Shown piece after piece: positions 44,163 through 54,018 of a stretch of 64,000 bases of DNA. How positions within the stretch are numbered: position 1 is the first letter of the stretch; every line of letters starts with the position of its first letter. A program made the translations under genes and the position numbers. The notes beneath the pieces are model-generated. The model saw only the letters and a program-made list of their open reading frames with translations, ran no database searches and was not told where the DNA came from. Source of the stretch: Acidobacteriaceae bacterium (GTDB lineage Bacteria > Acidobacteriota > Terriglobia > Terriglobales > Acidobacteriaceae); NCBI GenBank assembly GCA_027452245.1, contig DAIDGW010000079.1, positions 1 through 64,000 on the forward strand, read 5' to 3'.

Positions 44163-46130
44163 TTATTGATTCTTCAGGAAAATCGGCTTGTATCCGATCG
44201 GAACCGTTTTTCCTGAAATTGTGTGGCTGTTCCCTTCCAGGTCCAGGTAATGATAGTAATTCGGGCTCACCGGCGGGAAGGTGTACGTCGTCGTCGTGCA
44301 CACCCCGTTGCTGCAGCTTTGCGATGTGTCCCACACCGCTAATGCCTTCAAACCGCTGCTGCTGGTGAAGGTACATGTCCAGACAGTACCGCTCGCCTGA
44401 CACGACTGCGCCATGTTCAGGCCCGTAAGCCAGCTTTCCACTTGCGTCAGCGCCAGCCCGCTGGTGCAAGTGAATCCCGAACCGCTCGAATCCGGTGTGG
44501 TGCAACCCGTGGTGCTGTTCTGCGACCACATCACTCCGGAAACTTCCCAAGCATACCAGTACACGCGGCTCACTCCCGAACTCCAATGCAGCAGGTACGA
44601 TCGGGCAACAAATCCTGCCCTCTCGTCCGGATCCGGGAAGGTCACGTGTTCGCCCCAGCTGAACTCCGTATCGAATAGCGGCTTGCCCAGCAATCCATAC
44701 GTGGTCTGCGCCCCATCGCGTACCGTGCTGACCAGCGTCGGAATCTTCTCGGCGGTGGGTCCGTTGTAGCCATGGAACGCGATTACATCCGTGTACTGCG
44801 CTCCGCCTTGCGAAAAGAAATCCGATAACGACGAGTTGATTGCGTCCCCGCCCAATGCAGGCGATGGCGATAGAATCAGCGCGGTCTTGTCAATGGGGGC
44901 ATTCGTGCAGTTCGGGCCTACTCCCTTGATGATGCACGCCGCATCCTGCGCCATTCGCACAAGCTGCGCCGTCGTCCCTCGCCAGAAGGTATTCACATTG
45001 GGCTCATTCCATACCTCGTAATATTTGATATGTGCTGTGCTGCTGTTCACGCTGTGCGTTGCAATTGCCGTCACCCAATCCTTCCAGTGCTGGTTCGTTC
45101 CCGTGCCATCGGCATTCAGATCGCCCGGCCAGTAGCATTCTCCCGGACCGCCTCCCCAAGTCGCCTGGTCTTCGGCACATCCCGGCGTCTGCGTACACGG
45201 TGACGAGGTATTCGGTCCGCATTGCGCCCACACCGGCGTCATCGCCAGATCGTAGAGCACATCGGCATTATGCGATTGCGCATCCGCCAATTTTTGGTCG
45301 AGCGTCGTCCAGTCGTAGACACCTTGCGCAGTGTTGATCAGCGCCCAGTTCACGCCCGCATCCCACAGGCGCTGTCCTGCCGTCGGCGAACTCGGCCACG
45401 GCGTCGTCGCCAGATCGATATGCATGTCGAAAAAGTTGGCTGGCACGGAACTGGAACTCAGGTTCAAATTGACGTTAATCGTGTACGTCTGGTGCGCGTT
45501 CTTGGGAAACTTACCGGAATCGTCAGCGCGCGCGGTAAACGTAAACGCTCCCGTCTCTTTGGTCGATCCTGATATCCCGCCACTCGAGGTCAAGCTGATT
45601 CCGGCGGGTAGAGCACCGCTCGTAATCTTCCACGTGTACGGAGGCGTCCCGCCGGTGGCCTGCAAATTCTCCGAATAGGCTCCTCCCACCAGCGTATTGG
45701 GCAAACTTGTCGTCGTGATTACCAGCGCTGGTATTGGAGAAAGCGTTACCGTCGCAGTTGCCGATTTCGTCTTATCAGCAGTGCTGGTCGCGGTCACCGT
45801 CGCGCTCGTCTGCGTCGTGACCCACGGAGCCGTGTACAGTCCGCTGCTGCTGATCGAACCGCTGCTCGTTTTCCAGGTTACCCCGGTCTTGGTCGTATTC
45901 TTTACGACCGCGGTGAATTGCTGGGTCTGCAGCGATTCCAGACTCGCAGTGGTCGGACTGATCGATACGGTGATGGTGGAGGGTGTGCCGGAACCGTTGC
46001 CTGTTAATTGGGCCCGAACAGAAACGCTGACTGCAAGTACGAGGGCAACAGCGGCCATACCTCTGCTCCGTGCAAAAAGCACAGCGCGCCGCTGTTGGAT
46101 CCAGGTTGGGGGAAAACCCAGGGTCCACAT
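44163..46130 (-). CDS. Secreted clan-A glycoside hydrolase-like protein with two Ig-like N-terminal domains (GH39-like), copy 1
   Basis: A 655-residue exported protein. ATG 46130 follows AAAGGA by six bases, and the signal peptide ends VSVRAQ. Residues about 53-130 form a BIG2-like Ig domain (ITVSISPTTASLESLQTQQF), and about 138-220 a putative Ig (He_PIG) domain (GGTPPYTWKITSGALPAGISL). The remainder is a TIM-barrel glycosidase with disulfide-forming Cys pairs (CGPNTSSPCTQTPGC). YYEVWNEPN gives the acid/base E376, and LFDTEFSWG gives the nucleophile E489. This is the layout of GH39/GH5-type clan-A enzymes. The substrate may be xylan or another plant or soil glycan. It is divergent from, and clearly homologous to, the next gene. 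Confidence 0.78.
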   Translation of the reverse strand: MWTLGFPPTWIQQRRAVLFARSRGMAAVALVLAVSVSVRAQLTGNGSGTPSTITVSISPTTASLESLQTQQFTAVVKNTTKTGVTWKTSSGSISSSGLYTAPWVTTQTSATVTATSTADKTKSATATVTLSPIPALVITTTSLPNTLVGGAYSENLQATGGTPPYTWKITSGALPAGISLTSSGGISGSTKETGAFTFTARADDSGKFPKNAHQTYTINVNLNLSSSSVPANFFDMHIDLATTPWPSSPTAGQRLWDAGVNWALINTAQGVYDWTTLDQKLADAQSHNADVLYDLAMTPVWAQCGPNTSSPCTQTPGCAEDQATWGGGPGECYWPGDLNADGTGTNQHWKDWVTAIATHSVNSSTAHIKYYEVWNEPNVNTFWRGTTAQLVRMAQDAACIIKGVGPNCTNAPIDKTALILSPSPALGGDAINSSLSDFFSQGGAQYTDVIAFHGYNGPTAEKIPTLVSTVRDGAQTTYGLLGKPLFDTEFSWGEHVTFPDPDERAGFVARSYLLHWSSGVSRVYWYAWEVSGVMWSQNSTTGCTTPDSSGSGFTCTSGLALTQVESWLTGLNMAQSCQASGTVWTCTFTSSSGLKALAVWDTSQSCSNGVCTTTTYTFPPVSPNYYHYLDLEGNSHTISGKTVPIGYKPIFLKNQ

Positions 46131-46493
46131 AAGAATCCTTTGTACAAATGAGTACGACGCCTATCCTATGGAAAGCTCGGTACTGGGAACAGATACCAAA
46201 GGGACATTGGCCCAAAACCCTCCAGGGATAAGGGTTTCGGCCTACTGGGCCATGCCCGGATTGCTCAACAGTCTACCTCCTTCCGGCAATTCTCGTAAAT
46301 CCTTGGCGAGCCCATTCGGCAAGTCACCAATTGCCATTTCGCATAAACGAAAGTCTCGCCTCCATTGACCCTCGCGTACTTCTTCACCTGTCCCGATGGG
46401 CACCAGCCCTGACGCGACGTTGGACACCTGTCTTCGGCTGCTTTCGCCCCGTAGATTCAGCCTGCGGTACAGCAGCGCACAAACGAGGCGGCC
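46131..46493. other. 363-base divergent intergenic region
   Basis: It separates the two divergent GH39-like paralogues and must hold promoters for both. I see no open frame of merit, no RNA gene, no strong hairpin and no clear -35/-10 pair. Confidence 0.35.
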
Positions 46494-48482
46494 ATGTTAC
46501 GCGAGCATCTTCCCCTGAGCTGGGCGTATGACAAGACCTATGATCCGCAGTCCACGCAGAACGTTTTAACTGTTCTTTTCACCTTCATGCTCTTGCTGTC
46601 TTTGTTTGGATGTGCAGGCGGCACCGGCACCGCTCCGCCCAATCCCAGTAGTTCCTCCATTGCCGTGGCGGTCACTCCCCTGAGCGCGATCGTCTCGTCT
46701 TCTGGGACACAGCAATTTGCCGCCACTGTTAGCAACAGCAGCAATACTGCAGTGAATTGGTCCGTTTCTGCCGGAAAAATCTCTTCATCCGGCATGTTCA
46801 CCGCACCCACCGTTACGCAAGCAACGACCGTGAACCTGACAGTGACCAGCGTTGCCGATTCCAGCAAGTCTGCCAGCGCGGTCATCACTGTCCGTCCTGC
46901 AGCCGCCGGCCCCGTACCGCTCGCAGTCACAACCGATTCACTGGCCACCGCGATCACCGGCGTTCCCTACGGCGCCACCTTCTCTGCCACCGGTGGAACT
47001 TCGCCCTATACATGGACTCTCTCCTCCGGACAGTTGCCCGGCGGAATCACCCTCAGTTCAGGTGGTATTCTCTCGGGTACGACCAGTCAGTCCGGCCCTT
47101 ACAACTTCGTGGTGCGCGTTGCTGACTCGTCCTCTCCTGCGAATTCCGCCACGGGCTCATTCACTTTGGTGGTGGACAGCTCAGCGGTCAATAGCGGCGA
47201 GCCGCTGACCTTCTTCGGCATGCACGCGAACCACGCCTCCACTCCTTGGCCCAGCGTCCCGGTGGGAGCCATGCGGCTCTGGGACGCCGACAATGCCACC
47301 TGGCCATTCCTCAATACCGCGCAAGGCGCCTATGACTGGACCGTACTCGACACGCGCCTCGCCGAGGCGCAACAGAACAGCGCCGACGTTCTCTATGATC
47401 TTGGGCGCACCCCCGTCTGGGCGCAATGCGGCCCGTCCACTTCTTCGCCGTGCACGCAAACTCCCGGATGCGCCTACTCCACCAGTTCGTGGGGCGGCGG
47501 CCCGGGACAGTGCTACTGGCCGGGCGACTTGAATTCTGACGGCACCGGCAGCAACCAGCATTGGAAGGATTGGGTCACCGCCATCGCCACCCACAGCGTG
47601 AACAGCACGACGGCTCATATCAAGTATTACGAAATCTGGAATGAGCCCAACGACACCGACTACTTCCGTGGCACCACCGCGCAGTTGGTTCGTATGACCG
47701 CCGATGCCGCCTGCATCATCAAAGGCGTCGGCCCCGGCTGCACCAATCAGGCGATCGATCCCAACGCCATGATCGTGACTCCGGCAGCCACCTACGCGGG
47801 CGCTTTGATCAACACCTGGCTCTCCGGATTCTTCGCCGATGGCGGCGCACAGTACGTCGACGTCATCGCCTTCCACGGCTACGATGGAACGGTTCCCGAA
47901 AACATTGTGGGCATCGTGAGCACCATCGACTCCGGATCCATCGCCACCTACAACCAGTCCTCGAAACCCCTGTTCGACACCGAGTTCAGTTGGGGATTGA
48001 ACAATCCCATTACCGATCCCGATCAGCAGTCCGGCTTCGTGTCGCGTTCCCTGCTGTTGCACTGGAGTTCCAATGTGCAGCGCCTCTATTGGTACAGCTG
48101 GGACACCTCCGGAACCATGTGGAGCGCCACCAGCACCCCCGGATGCGCGACTCCGGATCCTAGCGGCAATGGATTCGACTGTGAAATCTCGCAGGCCTTT
48201 GCCGAAACGCAAAGCTGGATTCTCGACGCCACACTCACCGCGCCGTGTTCATCCTCAGGCACCGTTTGGACGTGCACTCTGACGAAGGCGAATGGCTATC
48301 AGGCGCTTGCTGTCTGGGATACCTCGCAAACCTGCAGCAACGGCCACTGCACGACTTCCAACTTCCAGATCCCTACCGGATCCGGTTATGTTCACTATCT
48401 CGATCTCGCCGGTCAAACCAGTTCCATGAGTGGATCGACCGTCGCCATCGGATACAAACCAATCTTGCTGCAAAATCAGTAA
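46494..48482 (+). CDS. Secreted clan-A glycoside hydrolase-like lipoprotein (GH39-like), copy 2
   Basis: A 662-residue paralogue of the divergent neighbour. The ATG follows GAGG by five bases. The N terminus is longer than a normal signal peptide, and the hydrophobic run ends LSLFGC-AGG, a lipobox with Cys at 40. The same order follows: BIG2-like domain (about 55-135), He_PIG domain (about 143-227), then the barrel. YYEIWNEPN gives acid/base E384, and LFDTEFSWG is the nucleophile block. Cys positions (CGPSTSSPCTQTPGC, CYWPGDLN) are kept. Copy 1 has no lipobox, so one product may be released and the other tethered. A terminator follows at 48499-48545. Confidence 0.78.
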   Translation: MLREHLPLSWAYDKTYDPQSTQNVLTVLFTFMLLLSLFGCAGGTGTAPPNPSSSSIAVAVTPLSAIVSSSGTQQFAATVSNSSNTAVNWSVSAGKISSSGMFTAPTVTQATTVNLTVTSVADSSKSASAVITVRPAAAGPVPLAVTTDSLATAITGVPYGATFSATGGTSPYTWTLSSGQLPGGITLSSGGILSGTTSQSGPYNFVVRVADSSSPANSATGSFTLVVDSSAVNSGEPLTFFGMHANHASTPWPSVPVGAMRLWDADNATWPFLNTAQGAYDWTVLDTRLAEAQQNSADVLYDLGRTPVWAQCGPSTSSPCTQTPGCAYSTSSWGGGPGQCYWPGDLNSDGTGSNQHWKDWVTAIATHSVNSTTAHIKYYEIWNEPNDTDYFRGTTAQLVRMTADAACIIKGVGPGCTNQAIDPNAMIVTPAATYAGALINTWLSGFFADGGAQYVDVIAFHGYDGTVPENIVGIVSTIDSGSIATYNQSSKPLFDTEFSWGLNNPITDPDQQSGFVSRSLLLHWSSNVQRLYWYSWDTSGTMWSATSTPGCATPDPSGNGFDCEISQAFAETQSWILDATLTAPCSSSGTVWTCTLTKANGYQALAVWDTSQTCSNGHCTTSNFQIPTGSGYVHYLDLAGQTSSMSGSTVAIGYKPILLQNQ

Positions 48483-48498
48483 CCCCCATCGCTCGCCC

Positions 48499-48545
48499 TG
48501 CCCATCCTCACCGCGCCTTCTGCGGCAGGATGGGCACCTTTTATC
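48499..48545 (+). terminator. Terminator after the second GH39-like gene
   Basis: A 10-base stem (TGCCCATCCT / AGGATGGGCA) with an 18-base loop is followed by CCTTTTAT. It sits 17 bases past the stop codon. Confidence 0.65.
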
Positions 48546-48610
48546 ACCTTGCTCCAATCGCATCTAACCGTCATGATGATATTGATCATGCCGATTCCGG
48601 GGAGGCTGGT

Positions 48611-49600
48611 TTGCCAGCGATCTTAAGACGCTTTGCCATTCTTTTCCTTCTTCTTGGCTCCGTATATTCGTGGTCTCAACCTTTCGTTGCCAAACCGCTC
48701 AACGATCTCGGAACCGGCAGGTACAAGGGCTTCGAAGGCGGCCTTTACGAAAACGGCAGCAACGTCGTACCTTCCGAACACAATATTGACGGATTGGCCC
48801 TCCTCGACCAGATCAAGCCGGTTCGCGGTAAATTCGTCTTCCTCGGAATCGGCATGAGCAACGCCATGATCGAGTTCGAGACCTTCAAGGATCTCGCCGC
48901 CGCCAGTGGCCGCGTCAATCACGATTCCATGGTCGTCGTGAACGGAGCCCTCGGTAATATGACCGCATGCGCCTGGGCTCCCGCAACCCATACTCCCCGT
49001 CAGCATAACTGCCGCATGCCGGGTTTCGTTCCCAACCAGTACGACCGGGTCCGCGACGAAATCCTCAAACCGCTGGGCCTCTCCGAAGACCAGGTCGAGG
49101 TCATCTGGATGCTCAACGCCGATCCTCGCCCGGACACTTCGTTGCCCGCCAGCGACGCCGACGCCTACGAGTACGAGCGCTATCTTGCCGACACCGTCCG
49201 CGCCACTCGCAAACGTTATCCCAACCTGAAAATGCTTTTCATCTCAAGCCGCGCCTACGCCGGATATGCAACCACACCGCTCAATCCCGAACCTTACGCC
49301 TATGAATACGGATTCTCCGTCAAGTGGGCCATCCAGGCGCAGATCGATCAATTGCGCGGCGGCAAAGTCGATAGTCGGGCTGGCGATCTCGATTACAAAA
49401 AAGGCGTTGCCCCCTGGATTGCATGGGGACCGTACCTGTGGGCAGATGGCACCACGCCGCGCTCCGATGGACTTACCTGGGATCGCTCCGAATTCGGCGA
49501 CGATGGCACCCATCCCAACTTCCGCGGACGCCAGAAAATCGCCCGCCTGCTCATGGACTTTTTCCTGAACTCGCCCTACACCATCTGGTTCAAGAAATAG
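48611..49600 (+). CDS. SGNH-hydrolase-like secreted protein, family member A (single-domain form)
   Basis: A 329-residue protein with no Ig domains. The frame is open far upstream but overlaps the GH39-like gene. TTG 48611 is chosen because GGGGAGG lies five bases before it and it yields a signal peptide (LRRFAILFLLLGSVYSWSQ). Family blocks are DLGTGRYKGFEGGLY, FLGIGMSNA (putative nucleophile S83, replacing the usual GDS), NPEPYAYEYGFSVKWA, WADGTTPRSDGL and DDGTHPNF near the C terminus, with D298 and H301 as the probable Asp-His pair. The layout fits SGNH esterases or acetylhydrolases, but the family is not one I can name. It is the simplest member and shows the minimal catalytic unit. Confidence 0.65.
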   Translation: MPAILRRFAILFLLLGSVYSWSQPFVAKPLNDLGTGRYKGFEGGLYENGSNVVPSEHNIDGLALLDQIKPVRGKFVFLGIGMSNAMIEFETFKDLAAASGRVNHDSMVVVNGALGNMTACAWAPATHTPRQHNCRMPGFVPNQYDRVRDEILKPLGLSEDQVEVIWMLNADPRPDTSLPASDADAYEYERYLADTVRATRKRYPNLKMLFISSRAYAGYATTPLNPEPYAYEYGFSVKWAIQAQIDQLRGGKVDSRAGDLDYKKGVAPWIAWGPYLWADGTTPRSDGLTWDRSEFGDDGTHPNFRGRQKIARLLMDFFLNSPYTIWFKK

Positions 49601-49789
49601 TCCAGCCCCGCTGGCTCCCCGCAATTGTTGGCGCGCGAGCCTTTCCCTCCGAAACTTTCTCCCGCATTCGGGGTTTGCCGAGAAGGTCAAGTCTGAATAC
49701 CTGTTCGCTCGCTGCCCTACATATTCCGGCCGCGGCTGCTGTCTGCCCTAATAATGACTACTTAGCTGAGGTGGTGTAAGAGCGCATCT

Positions 49790-51853
49790 ATGTGGGGTAG
49801 TTCACGATACGACCGCCCTCTCGCATTTGCCGTACTGCTTTGCCTGATTTCGGTCTATACCGCTTGCGGCGGGGGCTCTTCCTCCACGCAATCGGTTTCT
49901 CCGACACTCACTGCGCTGACGATCGCCCCGGCGAACCCGAGCGTGGGTATGGGCGTTACCCAGCAGCTAAAAGCAACTGGCCAATTCAGTAACGGTTCCA
50001 GTCAGGACGTCACCGCTTCCACTTCCTGGAGTTCTTCCGACACGACCAAGGCGACCTTCAGCCCGAGCACGGCTGGTCTGGTAAACGGAATCGCCGTCGG
50101 TTCCTGCACAGTAACCGCCACCTACCAGGGAAAATCTTCTACCGCTACTCTCACTATCCTGAGTATTGCCGGACTTTCAATTGGTCCGGCCAATCCCACC
50201 ATCCCGGTCGGCGGCACACAGCAGTTCACCGCCACCGCTACCTTCCAGAATGGCTCCACTGCCGTGGTTACCTCCCTCGCAACCTGGTCCTCGTCTGATA
50301 ACACGAGAGCCACAATTCAGAACACTGGACAGGCCAATCCCGGTCTCGCCACCGCTGTCAGCGCTGCCTCCCCCGCTCCGAATATTCAGGCCACCTTCGA
50401 GGGATCGACTGCCCTCACCCTGCTCTACATCAGCAGCAACGCTCCCCAAAATGGCCTGAGCCTGGGGGTTGTCAATCCTTCACTCTCGCCGGGAGCAACT
50501 TTGCAGATCGTCTCCGTCGCTGATTACACCGACGGATCCAGCAAGCCCGTGACCAGCCTGACAGCCTGGACTTCCTCCAACCCCGCGGTCGCCACCGTGA
50601 GTAGTGCCACTCCTGGACTCGTCTCCGCCCTCTCCGCCGGCCAGGCCACCATCACCGCCACTGATAACGGATTCTCGGCTACCGCAGCCTTGACCGTCTC
50701 ACCCTCTGCCGAAACCGTCCCACTTTCCGACATGACGCAATCGGGCCAGAACTATCTCGGATTCGTTGGCGGACTTTACGGCGCCAACAGCAATACCGTT
50801 CCATCCGGCCATGACTTCGATGGCAAAGCCCTCGCCGCTCAGATCACGCCTCTCGATCAGAACGGCAACCCCAGTGCCAGCGGAACTGTCGTTTTCCTCG
50901 GCATCGGTATGTCCAACGCCTTGATTGAATTCGGGCGTTTCATCACCGATGCCGCTGTTGTGGGATCGGGTGTGAACCAGACCAATCTGGGAATCGAGAA
51001 TGGCGCCCACGGCGCGGTCACGGCCTGCCCCTGGACTTTCGCCCAAGGCCTGCCCACCATCTGCGGCGGAACCGGGGTGCCTGCCGAAAATCAATACGAC
51101 CGCGTCCGCGACACCGTTCTCGCCACCGCCACCACCGCACCCAATGTGCCTGCCGGTTGTGGAACCACCACGTCTCCCTGCCTGACTGAATCTCAGGTGC
51201 AGGTCATCTGGATGACGAATGCCAACCCGGATCCCGGGCTCCGCGGCTATGACTCCCTGAGTTCCACCACGAACTGCGCCACCGAGGCATCCGCCGCGAA
51301 CTTCACCACCGAAGCTTGCCGCTACGAGTCGCAAATGGGAGCCATTGTCCGGGCCGCCAAATCGCGCTATCCCAACCTCAAGCTCATTTTCTTCAGCAGC
51401 CGCATCTACGCCGGCTACGCAGTGTCGACCCTCAATCCTGAGCCTTACGCCTACGAATACGGCTTCTCCGGACAATGGCTCGTCACCGCGCAAATCAATC
51501 AGATGAACAATTCCACAGTCGATCCGGTAGCCGGAGATCTCTCCTACAGCGTCTCCAATCCGCAGTCCTCCGTCGGCGCCTGGGTTGGCTGGTCGTCTTA
51601 TCTTTGGGCGGACGGTACCACCAAGCGCAGTGATGGCCTCAACTGGTGTAATGGCCAGCTCAGTTCGCCGTGCAATGGGGAGCAGGATTTCGCCACCGAC
51701 GGCACGCACCCCAGCTCCAGTAATCCCGATACTCCTCCCTACGACGGCGCTTATAAATTCGTCAGCGGTACGCCCTGGGGACTCATGCAATACTTCCAAA
51801 CCTCTCCGTATACTTGCCCGTGGTTCAGCGCCACTCCCGCCACCTGTCCGTAG
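49790..51853 (+). CDS. SGNH-like secreted lipoprotein, family member B, with BIG2 repeats
   Basis: A 687-residue protein. The N terminus has a lipoprotein-like signal (LCLISVYTAC-GGGSSS, Cys 26). Three BIG2-type Ig repeats follow (LTALTIAPANPSVGMGVTQQL, LSIGPANPTIPVGGTQQF, LGVVNPSLSPGATLQI). From about 320 the SGNH-like domain begins: GFVGGLYGANSNTVP, VVFLGIGMSNALIEF, NQYDRVRD, QVQVIWMTNANPDPG, NPEPYAYEYGFS and TDGTHPS at the end. It is closest to member A in the catalytic part but with larger Cys-containing insertions. The first 23 bases of the gene closely resemble the start of the small gene at 54542. Confidence 0.65.
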   Translation: MWGSSRYDRPLAFAVLLCLISVYTACGGGSSSTQSVSPTLTALTIAPANPSVGMGVTQQLKATGQFSNGSSQDVTASTSWSSSDTTKATFSPSTAGLVNGIAVGSCTVTATYQGKSSTATLTILSIAGLSIGPANPTIPVGGTQQFTATATFQNGSTAVVTSLATWSSSDNTRATIQNTGQANPGLATAVSAASPAPNIQATFEGSTALTLLYISSNAPQNGLSLGVVNPSLSPGATLQIVSVADYTDGSSKPVTSLTAWTSSNPAVATVSSATPGLVSALSAGQATITATDNGFSATAALTVSPSAETVPLSDMTQSGQNYLGFVGGLYGANSNTVPSGHDFDGKALAAQITPLDQNGNPSASGTVVFLGIGMSNALIEFGRFITDAAVVGSGVNQTNLGIENGAHGAVTACPWTFAQGLPTICGGTGVPAENQYDRVRDTVLATATTAPNVPAGCGTTTSPCLTESQVQVIWMTNANPDPGLRGYDSLSSTTNCATEASAANFTTEACRYESQMGAIVRAAKSRYPNLKLIFFSSRIYAGYAVSTLNPEPYAYEYGFSGQWLVTAQINQMNNSTVDPVAGDLSYSVSNPQSSVGAWVGWSSYLWADGTTKRSDGLNWCNGQLSSPCNGEQDFATDGTHPSSSNPDTPPYDGAYKFVSGTPWGLMQYFQTSPYTCPWFSATPATCP

Positions 51854-51897
51854 GAGTCAAACTTCTGGAGTCGTTCTGATGTGCAGTTTTCTTCATC

Positions 51898-51926
51898 TTG
51901 ACACCCACACTGGCCGACACCACAAT
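51898..51926 (+). promoter_or_regulatory. Candidate promoter for SGNH-like member C
   Basis: TTGACA and CACAAT are separated by 17 bases, about 127 bases before the ATG at 52053. The -35 is exact and the -10 is moderate. Confidence 0.35.
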
Positions 51927-52052
51927 GATGCGTCTGGAAAAAGCTCTTCTATCACCCGTCTTACAAGCTCTCTCCCTTAATTCGATGGAAATACGTATCC
52001 CATTGAATCGTAACCGTTTTATTATCTGGCTGAGCTTTGATAAAGAGAAGAC

Positions 52053-53981
52053 ATGAAGCCGATTGTGGACCGCAAATGCCTGCTGCCGCTGGTTCTGAGC
52101 GGCCTGCTGTTTCTGGCACATGCTGCCAGCGCACAAACGTCTTACACGATCAAACCGACCAGCAAAGATTTCGGTACTGTGACCGTAGGGTTGGTAAGCT
52201 CGTCCAGCGATTTCGTCGTGACCAACACAGGATCGACGGCGATTACGGTGAACAGCTACACGCTTTCCGTGCCGCAATTCTTGTTCTTTTCAGGCTGGGC
52301 GCCGAAAACCCTGCTTCCAGGTGAGTCAACCTCTTACGATCTCCGGTTCGCGCCCGGTGCGGCGCAAAGCTACTCCGGGACATTTACCATCAACGTCAAT
52401 AACACGCCCAACGTAATTTCTCTTACCGGCACAGGACAAACCGTGAATGCGTCTCCGGTGCTCAGCGCAACCTCGCTCGATTTCGGCTCGAATCCCGCGG
52501 GCCAAACCAGCCCTTCGCAAACCGTAACCGTCACCAATAACGGGACGGCCAAGGTTACTCTCTCCTCTATCACCGTCGATCCTCCTTTCCAGGTAAGTGG
52601 ATTCAGCGGATCCACGGTGATCAACGGCGGAGCTTCGTTTTCGGTACAGGTCAGCGCTCGCGGAACCTCGGCCGGCACCGACAAAAACGTTCTCGTCTTC
52701 AACTACGATGTCGCGCCCAGCAACGGCGTAGCGCTGTCAGCGACCACCACCACAGCGGCAGCATTGGCCATCACTTCTTTTCCCACGCTACCATTGGGCA
52801 CGGTCAAAGCCCCTTATCTTTCAACTTTGCTCGCCGCCGGCGGAACGCCGCCTTACGCATTCTCTCTCCCCTCCGGTTCGACTCTGCCCGGCGGACTCGC
52901 CCTTTCCAGCGCGGGAACGATCAGTGGCACTCTCGCCAAGAATGTTTCCGCAGGAACTTACAACTTCACTGTCCAGGTACAGGATTCCAGTTCGATCCCG
53001 AACATTGCGACCCTGCCCATGACTCTCAACGTTCTCCCTCTGACCGGCTCTCACTGCCAGAACATCACTTGGCTCATGGGGCAAACCGGCACGCCGGGTG
53101 TTCCTATCAATGATCTCGGCACAGGAAAATACCTTGGCAAGCAAGGTGGCCTTTATCCCAAGGGCACCAATGTTCCTCCACCCGACCACACTTCCGACGG
53201 TATTGCCATTGCCCAGACCGTTCAACCGCTCGACGCCAACGGAAATGTCGATCCTGTCAATGGCAAAATCGGCGTCTTGTCGGTCGGCATGTCCGCCACG
53301 TTCGACGTTTTCCTGACCTTCATGAACGATGCCAACAACGATCCTACAAAAAATCCCGCCGTCGTCTTTGTACCCGGAGCACAACCGCGGGCCAGCGCCG
53401 CAATGTGGGCCGATCCCAATAATGCCGTTTGGAATCCTGTATTCCAGAATTTCCTGCCACAAAGCGGCCTGACTGCCGACCAAGTCCAGATCGCCTGGGT
53501 CAATGATGGCGACCCGACTGAGGGAATCTTTCCTGGCAACATGCAGGCGACGCAGGCCAATCTCGAATCCATCGCTCAGAACCTGCATTCCAAGTTTCCC
53601 AACATGAAGCTCGCCTACTTTGGCACTCGTTTTTATGGCGGATATTCTAACGGCACCGCCCACCCAGCCAACCCCGAGCCCTTCGCGTACCAGAATGGAT
53701 TTGCCGTCAAGTGGAGCATTCAGGACCAACTCGCGGGCCTGGCTTCCCTCAACTACGACCCCAAGAAGGGACCCGTTATGGCTCCCTGGATGGCTTGGGC
53801 CCTCTACGATTGGGCGAACGGGTTGCTGGCCCGCAGCGACGGATTGGTTTGGACCTGCCAGGATATGGCATCCGACGGAACTCATCCTTCCGTGCCCTAC
53901 GGCCGCGAGAAAGACGCCAACATGCTGCTCTACTTTTTTAAAACCGACCAAACCACCACGCCGTGGTTTCTGGCGCAGTAG
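52053..53981 (+). CDS. SGNH-like secreted protein, family member C, with choice-of-anchor D modules
   Basis: A 642-residue exported protein (signal peptide ending AASAQ; GAGAAG upstream of the ATG). Two choice-of-anchor D-like modules (FGTVTVGLVSSSSDFVVTN, LDFGSNPAGQTSPSQTVTV) span about 30-235. A He_PIG domain (about 240-325) precedes the SGNH-like domain (about 335-642): NDLGTGKYLGKQGGLYPKG, VLSVGMSATFDVF, NPEPFAYQNGFAVKW, WANGLLARSDGLVW and SDGTHPS, ending in FFKTDQTTTPWFLAQ. It is nearer to members D-F than to A and B. Its last codons take part in an 11-base inverted repeat with 54008-54018. Confidence 0.68.
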   Translation: MKPIVDRKCLLPLVLSGLLFLAHAASAQTSYTIKPTSKDFGTVTVGLVSSSSDFVVTNTGSTAITVNSYTLSVPQFLFFSGWAPKTLLPGESTSYDLRFAPGAAQSYSGTFTINVNNTPNVISLTGTGQTVNASPVLSATSLDFGSNPAGQTSPSQTVTVTNNGTAKVTLSSITVDPPFQVSGFSGSTVINGGASFSVQVSARGTSAGTDKNVLVFNYDVAPSNGVALSATTTTAAALAITSFPTLPLGTVKAPYLSTLLAAGGTPPYAFSLPSGSTLPGGLALSSAGTISGTLAKNVSAGTYNFTVQVQDSSSIPNIATLPMTLNVLPLTGSHCQNITWLMGQTGTPGVPINDLGTGKYLGKQGGLYPKGTNVPPPDHTSDGIAIAQTVQPLDANGNVDPVNGKIGVLSVGMSATFDVFLTFMNDANNDPTKNPAVVFVPGAQPRASAAMWADPNNAVWNPVFQNFLPQSGLTADQVQIAWVNDGDPTEGIFPGNMQATQANLESIAQNLHSKFPNMKLAYFGTRFYGGYSNGTAHPANPEPFAYQNGFAVKWSIQDQLAGLASLNYDPKKGPVMAPWMAWALYDWANGLLARSDGLVWTCQDMASDGTHPSVPYGREKDANMLLYFFKTDQTTTPWFLAQ

Positions 53982-54018
53982 GAGCAGCAGAACCACGCAA
54001 CCGGCCTGCCAGAAACCA
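53964..54018 (+). repeat. 11-base perfect inverted repeat at the 3' end of SGNH-like member C
   Basis: TGGTTTCTGGC (53964-53974, inside the last codons) and GCCAGAAACCA (54008-54018) are exact reverse complements, 33 bases apart. TTTCAT follows. It may act as a weak terminator. The right arm read on the minus strand encodes KWFLA, resembling the PWFLA end shared by members C-F, so a remnant copy is possible. Confidence 0.4.

Noticed and set aside
48245-48610. Upstream extension of the single-domain SGNH-like gene into the GH39-like gene
   Set aside because: The extension lies in the GH39-like coding sequence in another frame and is Arg/His-rich without homology. TTG 48611 has a strong Shine-Dalgarno site and a signal peptide.
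50699-51799. 366-codon minus-strand open frame opposite SGNH-like member B
   Set aside because: Gly/Arg-rich composition typical of antisense to GC-rich coding DNA; the plus strand carries the conserved family blocks.
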